From NCBI GenBank assembly GCA_964476045.1, contig CAYYYJ010000006.1:1-42199 (forward strand): a stretch of 42,199 nucleotides of DNA. Reading direction: 5' to 3'. Source of the DNA: CAYYYJ01 sp964476045 (GTDB lineage Archaea; Aenigmatarchaeota; Aenigmatarchaeia; QMZP01; JACQNV01). A model generated the notes under the pieces. The model was not told the origin of the DNA. It ran no database searches and saw only the letters and a program-made list of their open reading frames with translations. Position numbers and translations under genes: made by a program. Positions 16,239 to 22,694 of the stretch are shown here, one piece after another (within the stretch, counting starts at the first letter, position 1; each line of letters begins with the position of its first letter).

Positions 16239-16275
16239 AAACCGATTTTAAACCAATTGGTTAAAAAATCGGTTT
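16239..16275 (-). terminator. Long hairpin after Yip1-like gene
   Basis: The 11-bp arms AAACCGATTTT (16239-16249) and AAAATCGGTTT (16265-16275) flank a second perfect palindrome AACCAATTGGTT (16251-16262). The element starts 7 nt after the stop of the Yip1-like gene and, read on the minus strand, ends in a short T run. It fits a transcript-end structure; an operator is the alternative. Confidence 0.5.
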
Positions 16276-16282
16276 CAACCAT

Positions 16283-16948
16283 TTAAGCCGGAACAGCTAG
16301 CGGTGTGAGGCCTGCGCCTGGCAAGAAGGGAACTGCTTTTGCGAGAGGTGTGAGCAATGCTGAACCTGCTGGTATTATTGTCAAAGCTGCGCCGAATAGC
16401 GCGACCAACAACCCTAAACCAACAAATGCTGTGATTGCATCAACGCCGTACAAGTCTTTGGTTCCCCTATAAACACCTGCGAATCCGAGTGCGCCAAATG
16501 CAGAGAACAGAACCAATGCAATCAACTGCATTATTGTAAATATTGCCGATCCTGTGCCTAGGAATGCGTATGGTATGTGGCTCACTAAAACTGCCAACAG
16601 AGTGCCTACTGACAATGGCAGTGAAGAGTATGCAAGAACTGTTACACCGTGTTGAAGAGTTCCTTTACCGCCTAAAACCCTCATGACTTCTGTTAGAAGC
16701 CAGCCTAGGAATAATCCTCCTAAGAAAACCGATAGGAACACACCTACCAGAAGGTTAACCGGTTGCCCGCCTTTCAGAACTGCCAATGCGCCGAGCCCTG
16801 CTGTTGTTGGTGCTGTGTTAATTGCCCACCAAGAGACTGCTACTGCTACAGTGAAAATAACTGCAGCCACAAGCAACATTGTTACTGACTTACCTAAACC
16901 TTTTTGTTTCGATTTAAAACCGTCTACCGGATTCAAAAGGTTTACCAT
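16283..16948 (-). CDS. Yip1-family-like membrane protein
   Basis: ATG 16948 is chosen because TTTATAA lies 23-29 nt upstream (16971-16977), giving a leaderless transcript; an in-frame start 48 nt earlier would run through this TATA box. The 221-residue product starts MVNLLNPVDGFKSKQKG. It has about five to six hydrophobic segments rich in Ala, Gly and Val, including LLVAAVIFTVAVAVSWWAI, LLVGVFLSVFLGGLFLGWLL and ITAFVGLGLLVALFGAALTI. An N-terminal 'NP.. FF..' segment before such helices is typical of archaeal Yip1-domain proteins. The role is unknown in archaea; membrane organisation or transport is inferred. Confidence 0.72.
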   Translation of the reverse strand: MVNLLNPVDGFKSKQKGLGKSVTMLLVAAVIFTVAVAVSWWAINTAPTTAGLGALAVLKGGQPVNLLVGVFLSVFLGGLFLGWLLTEVMRVLGGKGTLQHGVTVLAYSSLPLSVGTLLAVLVSHIPYAFLGTGSAIFTIMQLIALVLFSAFGALGFAGVYRGTKDLYGVDAITAFVGLGLLVALFGAALTIIPAGSALLTPLAKAVPFLPGAGLTPLAVPA

Positions 16949-16970
16949 ATAGAGAATTGGTTCAGCCCTC

Positions 16971-16977
16971 TTATAAA
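16971..16977 (-). promoter_or_regulatory. TATA box of Yip1-like gene
   Basis: TTTATAA on the minus strand, centred 26 nt before ATG 16948. It decides the start codon and implies a leaderless mRNA. Confidence 0.6.
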
Positions 16978-17102
16978 GATAATTAATGGTTGCCAATTTG
17001 TTTTTTTAAAACCAGTAAGAGAAACGAGGTCTTTTCGAATTTTGCATTTAGATCGAGGCGATATCTTTTTCTATAACATTCGTCAAAAGAGATAAATCCC
17101 TG

Positions 17103-17110
17103 TTTATAAA
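17103..17110 (+). promoter_or_regulatory. TATA box of KH-domain gene
   Basis: TTTATAAA centred about 27 nt before ATG 17134, the distance expected for a leaderless archaeal transcript. Confidence 0.6.
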
Positions 17111-17133
17111 CAAAAGATGCAATTATCTATACC

Positions 17134-17631
17134 ATGAAATCGCCTGTATGCGAAATTTGTTTGAAATCTGGCTTGCTCTGCGCAGCGTGCCAAGCGAAAG
17201 TCTCGGATGGAGAGATCAAGGGAACTGATGTAGAAATACTCAGTTCGATCTACAGGGAAGTTGAAAGAAATAATGTCTCCGGTTCAGTTGAAATTAGAAA
17301 AATAATAGACGCTAAGGATGCCCTAATAATTGTTTGTTCTCATGGAAGTGCGGCAAAAATAGTTGGCCGTGGAGGCTATTTCGCAAAAAAATTGAAAGAA
17401 GACCTTAAAAAACCTGTCCGAGTTGTAGAGGAAACAAAAGACACAAAATCTTTTTTGCAGAGCATTGCGTTCCCAGCAGCTATAGTAAATTTGAATGTGA
17501 TATACACAACAAAAGGCGAGACTTACAGGATAGTTTTACCAAAGAACAGCAGGCTTCCGTTACCGCTGAATTCTTTTAAGTCGCTTGCAAAAGAGTTGCT
17601 CGGCAAAGAGGTTCAAATAGACTTCGAGTAG
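17134..17631 (+). CDS. Archaeal zinc-binding KH-domain RNA-binding protein
   Basis: A 165-residue protein. The N-terminus carries two Cys pairs (C6, C9, C16, C19) in CEICLKSGLLCAAC, a likely zinc site. A KH domain follows, with the loop VGRGGYFAKKL (GxxG at 78-81) between DALIIVCSHGSAAKI and VRVVEETKD. The last 60 residues form a second beta-rich part, VIYTTKGETYRIVLP. This is a conserved archaeal family related to NusA-type KH proteins and is expected to bind RNA in the cytoplasm. The leaderless promoter at 17103 fixes the start. It converges on a protease-like gene with a short hairpin in the 19-bp gap. Confidence 0.85.
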   Translation: MKSPVCEICLKSGLLCAACQAKVSDGEIKGTDVEILSSIYREVERNNVSGSVEIRKIIDAKDALIIVCSHGSAAKIVGRGGYFAKKLKEDLKKPVRVVEETKDTKSFLQSIAFPAAIVNLNVIYTTKGETYRIVLPKNSRLPLPLNSFKSLAKELLGKEVQIDFE

Positions 17632-17633
17632 AA

Positions 17634-17650
17634 GCTTTTTAAGAAAAAGT
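17634..17650 (+). terminator. Short hairpin between convergent genes
   Basis: AAGCTTTTT, AAG and AAAAAGTT form an A/T-rich imperfect hairpin immediately after the KH gene stop and just before the stop of the opposing gene. It may mark both transcript ends. The evidence is structural only. Confidence 0.35.
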
Positions 17651-18118
17651 TCAGCAAAAACGTTCTACCACAATAATTCTTCTCACAATCAGGCCCTTCG
17701 AACTTATCTGATTTCCTGGGAAATCGAACCAGACCCTTTTGAAGGTTTCAAGATCAAGTTTTTTAATTCCGCCTATCTCAGGATCCTGGAGAAAAATGTT
17801 TTTCTTATTTATATCCACAACAACCGAATAATGCCCGTCATCGCCTGAAAACCAGTCGACAATCACAGGAATTTTTCTGTTTATAACGTATTTTTTAATA
17901 GTTTTTATTTCACAATAATCTTTATAGAAAGCTTTCAGCCGAAGCTTTTTAGCCGCCTTTACCAGGCCGCCTGCTTCCACGCCTTTTGCAATAGTGCATC
18001 CAGTCAATTTTACTAATTCTTTTTCAGATTTTTTTATTCCGTAATAAGCCAGAACAATCTTCAAGGAGGCGGGGCCACAGCAACTTTCTGTTTGCCTAAA
18101 TCGTATTGTTTTTAACAT
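17651..18118 (-). CDS. Peptidase C39-like cysteine protease domain
   Basis: A 155-residue protein with the papain-like C39 layout. The active-site Cys is in RQTESCCGPASL (C14, oxyanion Gln9), His is in DGHYSVVVDI (H96) and Asp is in FLQDPEIGG (D112). In bacteria this domain removes double-glycine leaders from exported peptides and is usually fused to an ABC transporter. Here it stands alone, with no transmembrane segment or signal peptide, so it is probably cytoplasmic. No peptide substrate gene is visible nearby. It may serve a different proteolytic role; the catalytic triad suggests it is active. Confidence 0.85.
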   Translation of the reverse strand: MLKTIRFRQTESCCGPASLKIVLAYYGIKKSEKELVKLTGCTIAKGVEAGGLVKAAKKLRLKAFYKDYCEIKTIKKYVINRKIPVIVDWFSGDDGHYSVVVDINKKNIFLQDPEIGGIKKLDLETFKRVWFDFPGNQISSKGLIVRRIIVVERFC

Positions 18119-18223
18119 GCCTTTCCTTCTAAGCAGATTATTTCTTTATAAAGATATTATTGAATCACTATGTAAATATACCCCTTTCTTCCGCAAGAAG
18201 AGGAATACTGAATATAGGTGTCT

Positions 18224-19993
18224 ATGGCAACAATAAAACGTATAGCTGTGGTCGACAACGAAGAACTGAAGGATAAGGAAACAAACATTTGGATACAAGG
18301 CCTTTGCCCTGTTAACAGAACAGGCATTGAATGCATCAGTGTAAACCCTACAACAGGTTTCCTTTCAATAGATGAAAATACGTGCATTGGCTGCGGGATC
18401 TGCGTGAAAGCTGCGCCAAAAGCGATTTCCATAATTAATTTGCCTACAGAGTTGAAAGAAGATCCAATACATCGATACGGCAAAAACATGTTTGTTTTGT
18501 ATAGGCTCCCTATCCCAAAAAAAGGCCTCATTGTTGGTTTAGTTGGCCCAAATGGGATCGGTAAATCCACTGTGCTGAATATACTTTCTGGAAACCTTAA
18601 GCCGAACAGAGGACGAAATGAGGCGAGTTGGGACGAGACAATACAACAGTTCAAAGGAACAGAACTCCAGGCTTATCTAGAAAACATAAAGAACATCAAA
18701 GTCGGCTACAAAGCTCAGAACATCGATCTGCTCCCAAAAATCTTTTCCGGAAAAGTCAAAGAGATGCTGAAAAAAGCAGACCAAAACAATATCTTCGATC
18801 CTACTGTTTCTGATTTTAAAATTGAAAGATTATTGGACAAGAATATCAGCGAATTATCTGGAGGCGAACTCCAGCTCATTGCAATAACAGCAACAATCCT
18901 AAAAGGCGGCCATCTCTTTTTCTTTGATGAACCTTCCAGCTATCTGGACGTGGAACAGCGCCTCCTCATCGCAAAAAACATCAGAAAGCTTTCAGACGGA
19001 GGCTATTCAGCAAACTCAGAAAAACCTTTTGTTATAGTGGTAGAGCACGATCTTGCAGTAGCAGATTATCTGGCTGACCAGGTTCATATTCTTTACGGCG
19101 GACCTGGGGTTTTTGGCGTTGTTTCCAAGCCAGAGTCTGTTCGAGTCGGGATAAACACATACCTTGAAGGCTACATAAAAGAAGACAATGTCAGGTTTAG
19201 GCAATACCCTATTATCTTCAGCAGGGCTGCCAAATCCCCAGAAAAGATAAAAACAATTGCTGAGTTTGGGGAATTCGAAAAGAGATTCTCGAACTTCACT
19301 CTGAAAACTTCTGCAGGCACTCTAGGCGAAGGCGAGATAATAGGAATTCTGGGCCCGAACGGAATCGGAAAAACAACTTTTGTAAATATGCTGGCAGGGC
19401 TCCTGAAACCGGATAAAGGGGAGCCTTTAAACCTGAGGTTATCTTATAAGCCGCAGAGACTTTTTTTGGACGAAAAACAAAAAGATATGCTTGTCCGCGA
19501 CTTTATAGGAAACACAGCTTTAATACAAAATACAATTCATTTGCTGAAAGTGGAAAGGCTTCTGGAAAGGACGATGAGACGCCTCTCAGGGGGCGAGCTT
19601 CAGGCTGTCTTTATCTGCGCAGCTTTGGCAAAAGACCATGATATACTATTGCTGGATGAGCCTTCTGCATTTTTGGATGTCGAACAGCGATTAGCGCTGG
19701 CAAAAGTTTTGGATGAGTGGACAAAAAATAGAGGCGTGTCTGGCTTCGTGGTAGACCACGATTTGCAGGTTATAGATGCTGTCTCAAACCGCCTCATCGT
19801 TTTTGATGGGCATCCCGCAGTTAGCGGGTTTGGCAACCCTGTCGGGGACCTTAAAACCGGGATGAACAGGTTCCTGAAAAAAATGGACATCACTTTCCGC
19901 CGGGACAAAACAACTCACAGGCCTCGCGTAAATAAGCCCGGCTCTGTTTTGGACAGGGAGCAAAAAGAAAAGGGGAAATATTATTACGATTAA
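18224..19993 (+). CDS. abce1: ABCE1 / RLI ribosome-recycling ATPase with reduced Fe-S domain
   Basis: A 589-residue twin-ATPase that splits post-termination ribosomes. ATG 18224 is chosen over GTG 18218. NBD1 has GPNGIGKST, signature LSGGELQ and FFDEPSSYLD; NBD2 has GPNGIGKTT, LSGGELQ and LLDEPSAFLD. Both are intact. The N-terminal ferredoxin-like domain is unusual. Normal ABCE1 has eight cysteines binding two [4Fe-4S] clusters. Here C28, C54, C57 and C60 remain, but the three cysteines before C28 are replaced (L15, T20, I24 positions) and the cysteine at 64 is Ala. These losses correspond exactly to one cluster. A rhodanese/MBL gene follows after 3 nt. Confidence 0.97.
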   Translation: MATIKRIAVVDNEELKDKETNIWIQGLCPVNRTGIECISVNPTTGFLSIDENTCIGCGICVKAAPKAISIINLPTELKEDPIHRYGKNMFVLYRLPIPKKGLIVGLVGPNGIGKSTVLNILSGNLKPNRGRNEASWDETIQQFKGTELQAYLENIKNIKVGYKAQNIDLLPKIFSGKVKEMLKKADQNNIFDPTVSDFKIERLLDKNISELSGGELQLIAITATILKGGHLFFFDEPSSYLDVEQRLLIAKNIRKLSDGGYSANSEKPFVIVVEHDLAVADYLADQVHILYGGPGVFGVVSKPESVRVGINTYLEGYIKEDNVRFRQYPIIFSRAAKSPEKIKTIAEFGEFEKRFSNFTLKTSAGTLGEGEIIGILGPNGIGKTTFVNMLAGLLKPDKGEPLNLRLSYKPQRLFLDEKQKDMLVRDFIGNTALIQNTIHLLKVERLLERTMRRLSGGELQAVFICAALAKDHDILLLDEPSAFLDVEQRLALAKVLDEWTKNRGVSGFVVDHDLQVIDAVSNRLIVFDGHPAVSGFGNPVGDLKTGMNRFLKKMDITFRRDKTTHRPRVNKPGSVLDREQKEKGKYYYD

Positions 19994-19996
19994 ATT

Positions 19997-21079
19997 ATGC
20001 AAATAACGCCACAAGAACTAAAAGACAAGCTTGCGAAAAAAGGGGACCTGCTTTTGCTGGACGTCAGAACGCCAGAAGAGTATGCAAACTGGAAAATCGA
20101 GGGCTCTGTAAATATTCCTATCCAAGAACTTACATCGAAAGTAGAGGATCTCCCGAAAAAAGAAATAATAACAATCTGCGCTCACGGTCAAAGATCCCAG
20201 TTTGCAGCAAATATGCTCAATTCTTACGGATTTAAGGCAGCCTCTCTGTGGGGAGGGATGGCACTCTGGAACACAGTGTACGATTTTGTTGAGCTGGCAA
20301 AAACCTCTGCGTTTTCTCTTTACCAGATAAAACGAGTTGCAAAAGGCTGTCTCGGATATTTTTTGATTTCAGCGAAGAAAGCTGTCATAGTCGATCCCAC
20401 AACTCACGTTTCTGAATACACTAATTTTGCAAAAAACTTAGGCTGCAAGATTGAAAAGATAGTAGATACGCATCAGCACGCAGATCATCTTTCTGGGAGC
20501 AGGCTTTTGCGACAAGAAACTAAAGCAGAACTTTTTCTGAACAGTCTGGACGGATACAATTTCAGCGGATACAAAAAACTAGAAGAGAATAAGAGTTTTA
20601 GGGTAGGGGAAGCAGACATCCAGATCATCCAGACACCGGGCCATACTAAAGGAAGCACATCCCTTCTCGTAGACAATAAAATACTTTTAACAGGGGATAC
20701 CCTTTTCGTAGAAGGCGTTGCAAGGCCTGACATAAAAAACAAATCAGAAGAATATGCAGCAGATCTTCACGAAACCTATCAGAACAAAATCCTGAACCTG
20801 AGTCCGAATACACTGATTGCATCTGCGCATTCTAGAAATGCAGCTATTTTTGGCCAGCCTGTTTCAGCGACTCTGGAATCCATTAGAAAATCCAATAGAA
20901 TTTTCGAGCTCTCGAAAACAGAGTTTGTGAAATACATAGTCTCGAATATCCCACATAAACCGTTCAATTACGAACATATAATAAAAGCCAATAAAGAAGG
21001 CCTTGACTATTCAGAGGACGAGATAGCAGAACTGGAGTTTGGCGCGAATAAGTGTGTTTTATCGGCCAACGCCTTCTAG
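19997..21079 (+). CDS. Rhodanese - metallo-beta-lactamase fusion (persulfide dioxygenase-like)
   Basis: A 360-residue fusion. Residues 1-95 are a rhodanese domain with active-site C61 in CAHGQRSQF. Residues 105-330 are an ETHE1-like metallo-beta-lactamase fold with THQHADHLSG (H159, H161, D163, H164), TPGHTKGS (H216), LTGDTLF (D234) and SAHSRN. Such proteins handle sulfane sulfur or persulfides: the rhodanese part transfers sulfur and the MBL part oxidises persulfide using iron. Usual fusions have the rhodanese at the C-terminus or in the middle; here it leads. The gene starts 3 nt after abce1 and should be co-expressed, which hints at a sulfur or Fe-S connection. Confidence 0.9.
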   Translation: MQITPQELKDKLAKKGDLLLLDVRTPEEYANWKIEGSVNIPIQELTSKVEDLPKKEIITICAHGQRSQFAANMLNSYGFKAASLWGGMALWNTVYDFVELAKTSAFSLYQIKRVAKGCLGYFLISAKKAVIVDPTTHVSEYTNFAKNLGCKIEKIVDTHQHADHLSGSRLLRQETKAELFLNSLDGYNFSGYKKLEENKSFRVGEADIQIIQTPGHTKGSTSLLVDNKILLTGDTLFVEGVARPDIKNKSEEYAADLHETYQNKILNLSPNTLIASAHSRNAAIFGQPVSATLESIRKSNRIFELSKTEFVKYIVSNIPHKPFNYEHIIKANKEGLDYSEDEIAELEFGANKCVLSANAF

Positions 21080-21285
21080 TAAAACAAAAGCATAAAACCA
21101 ATAACCAAGCAAATTAAGCCTATGAATATTCCTGAAATAGAGAATTCTGAAGGCTGATGGCCTACTGTTTGTTGAGCGCCTCTAGCACTTTTGGGATCTG
21201 CGTAAGAAGGGAACAAAAATACCATATACCCGCCAAACAGTATCAGCAGCAAACCAATGAATTGACCAAGTAATCCAAATGCCAT
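21076..21285 (-). CDS. Small two-helix membrane protein
   Basis: A 69-residue protein with two hydrophobic helices (about 4-25 and 48-68), joined by a polar loop with SYADPKSARGAQQTVGHQ, and no catalytic motif. It overlaps the end of the rhodanese/MBL gene by 4 nt in convergent orientation. Small proteins of this layout are common in DPANN genomes and function cannot be assigned. The membrane pattern makes a chance ORF unlikely. Confidence 0.65.
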   Translation of the reverse strand: MAFGLLGQFIGLLLILFGGYMVFLFPSYADPKSARGAQQTVGHQPSEFSISGIFIGLICLVIGFMLLFY

Positions 21286-21386
21286 AGTTAATATATAGAA
21301 TTGAGTAGTTTCTTTATAATATATTCAAGAAGAGATATAATATATATTGATTCGAGGTAGTCTTTTCAGAAGGATATTGCGGTTTT

Positions 21387-21433
21387 GGATACAGTAGCCT
21401 TTTGCAGAAGGCGGAAGCCTCTAAAAGGCTACT
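21387..21433 (+). promoter_or_regulatory. Hairpin leader element, copy B
   Basis: TAGCCTTTT (21395-21403) pairs with AAAAGGCTA (21423-21431), with an inner stem GGC-ggaa-GCC, and the ATG follows after CT at 21434. The sequence matches copy A (11595-11642) across the stem, the CGGAAGC core and the upstream TACAG, and similarity stops at the ATG. A TATA-like ATATAATATATA lies at about 21333-21345, so the hairpin should be in the 5' leader of the mRNA. Confidence 0.7.
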
Positions 21434-21964
21434 ATGACCGTGTTTGCGAGAACGAAGTTGATGATGTATGATTCCTGCTTCAAGGAAGATCCAGGAGTGC
21501 TGGAATTGAAGTTTGTAGGCCCTGGAGTAACCAAGCTTTACCACTTTACACATAATCTAATCAAAACAGTTTTTAGGGCATCTGATGGAGACCTTCAAGA
21601 AGAAACATACAATTGGTCAAAGTCAGGAGAAGAAGAAAAATTCAGGGTGAGATGGGTATTGCATAAAGATCTGGACAAATTCAGCTATTTCTGGATAAAG
21701 TTTACAGTAAGCGGATCTGGAAGCGACAAGTCTGGAAAAGCAAGTGTAGAAATAAGCCCTTGCGTTATCACAGAATATCCTCAAGATACTGTCTGGCAGC
21801 GATCCCTGCTTTATGAGATGCTCAGGACTTTCTGGCACCGGGCTTTCTATCACGGGAAAAGATATAATTATATGATCGAATGTCGTGACCTTTCAGCTTT
21901 TTGGGCAAAGAAGGTGAAGGAATTTTTCAAGCAAATGTCAGCAGAAGCTGAAGACAGTAAATAA
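21434..21964 (+). CDS. Unknown-module protein 1 (176 aa), paralog of 22031 product
   Basis: A soluble alpha/beta protein. From residue 10 to 165 it can be aligned with residues 50-205 of the next gene product. Shared positions include WxxSGE, a W...L/VE.. block, a FSYF/FSKF strand, TVSGSGSDKSGK versus TVQGDENSQTKQGK, EISP/EVSP, YPQ/FPQ and a C-terminal helix with FYxxxR..YMI/YIK.CR. No catalytic motif or known fold is recognised. It is first in a run of five co-directional genes. Its ATG directly follows the conserved hairpin leader, so expression is probably regulated at the leader. Confidence 0.72.
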   Translation: MTVFARTKLMMYDSCFKEDPGVLELKFVGPGVTKLYHFTHNLIKTVFRASDGDLQEETYNWSKSGEEEKFRVRWVLHKDLDKFSYFWIKFTVSGSGSDKSGKASVEISPCVITEYPQDTVWQRSLLYEMLRTFWHRAFYHGKRYNYMIECRDLSAFWAKKVKEFFKQMSAEAEDSK

Positions 21965-21993
21965 GCATAAGATTAGAGTATTGTAAGGGAGGG

Positions 21994-22027
21994 CTGGGAA
22001 CCGGAAACAATATCCCAGCAGGTTTCC
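21994..22027 (+). promoter_or_regulatory. Possible H-type pseudoknot before start codon
   Basis: CTGGGA (21994-21999) pairs with TCCCAG (22013-22018), and GGAAAC (22003-22008) pairs with GTTTCC (22022-22027). The arms interleave, so the two 6-bp stems either form a pseudoknot or exclude one another. The ATG of the next gene is 3 nt downstream, and a Shine-Dalgarno-like GGGAGG (21988-21993) sits immediately before the first arm. No such site exists between the structure and the ATG. Confidence 0.55.
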
Positions 22028-22030
22028 AGT

Positions 22031-22693
22031 ATGGGAGAAAAAGACGACGAGAAGAAAAATAAAGAAGAAGCTAGTAGAAAAAAAGACGAAAAAAAGAAAA
22101 AGAAAGCTGAAAAAAGGCTAAAAGAAGAAGAAAAAGAAGAAAAGGCAGAGGAAAAGTGGGAAAAAAACTACAAAGAGAAAACAAAAGTTTTTGTGGTCGT
22201 AGACGACTGCTTTGCTCCAAATAAAAGCCAGTATCTTATTTACAAAGGGCCTAATGCCGCGACTATTGCCAGCAAACTCACCGGATCTTTCCAGCCTTTT
22301 TATAGGATAGCTTCTGCAGGATGGGGCGAACCGGATTTCAGGTGGGATACTTCAGGCGAACCAATTACATTTTTCATGAAATGGTATGTAGAGAGAGCGT
22401 TTAGCAAATTCTCGAAAATGGTGATCTATATAACTGTCCAGGGAGACGAGAACAGCCAGACAAAACAGGGAAAGTTTACTCTTGAGGTGTCGCCGACTAT
22501 CGAACATACCTTCCCGCAGAATTGGCTCACCAGAGGGCTTTACTGGATGTATGATTATCTTTTTTATGGGAACCAAAGGCAATCATATATCAAGCGATGC
22601 AGGGAAATCAACAGCGCATACATGGATTATCTTAAAGGCGAGTTCGGATTAATGCAATCAGTTAATAGGGAAATAGGGATGCACAAGATGTAA
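22031..22693 (+). CDS. Unknown-module protein 2 (220 aa) with Lys/Glu-rich N-terminus
   Basis: Residues 1-48 are an extreme Lys/Glu-rich stretch, probably a charged single helix or disordered tail. Residues 50-205 form a domain paralogous to the preceding 176-residue protein (shared SGE, FSKF, TVQG, EVSP, FPQ and CREI elements). The C-terminus ends IGMHKM. The protein is soluble, with no signal peptide. The ATG lies 3 nt after a possible pseudoknot, and the next gene starts 1 nt after its stop, so it is coupled to the 550-residue protein. Function unknown. A hetero-complex of the two paralogs is an obvious hypothesis. Confidence 0.72.
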   Translation: MGEKDDEKKNKEEASRKKDEKKKKKAEKRLKEEEKEEKAEEKWEKNYKEKTKVFVVVDDCFAPNKSQYLIYKGPNAATIASKLTGSFQPFYRIASAGWGEPDFRWDTSGEPITFFMKWYVERAFSKFSKMVIYITVQGDENSQTKQGKFTLEVSPTIEHTFPQNWLTRGLYWMYDYLFYGNQRQSYIKRCREINSAYMDYLKGEFGLMQSVNREIGMHKM

Positions 22694-22694
22694 T

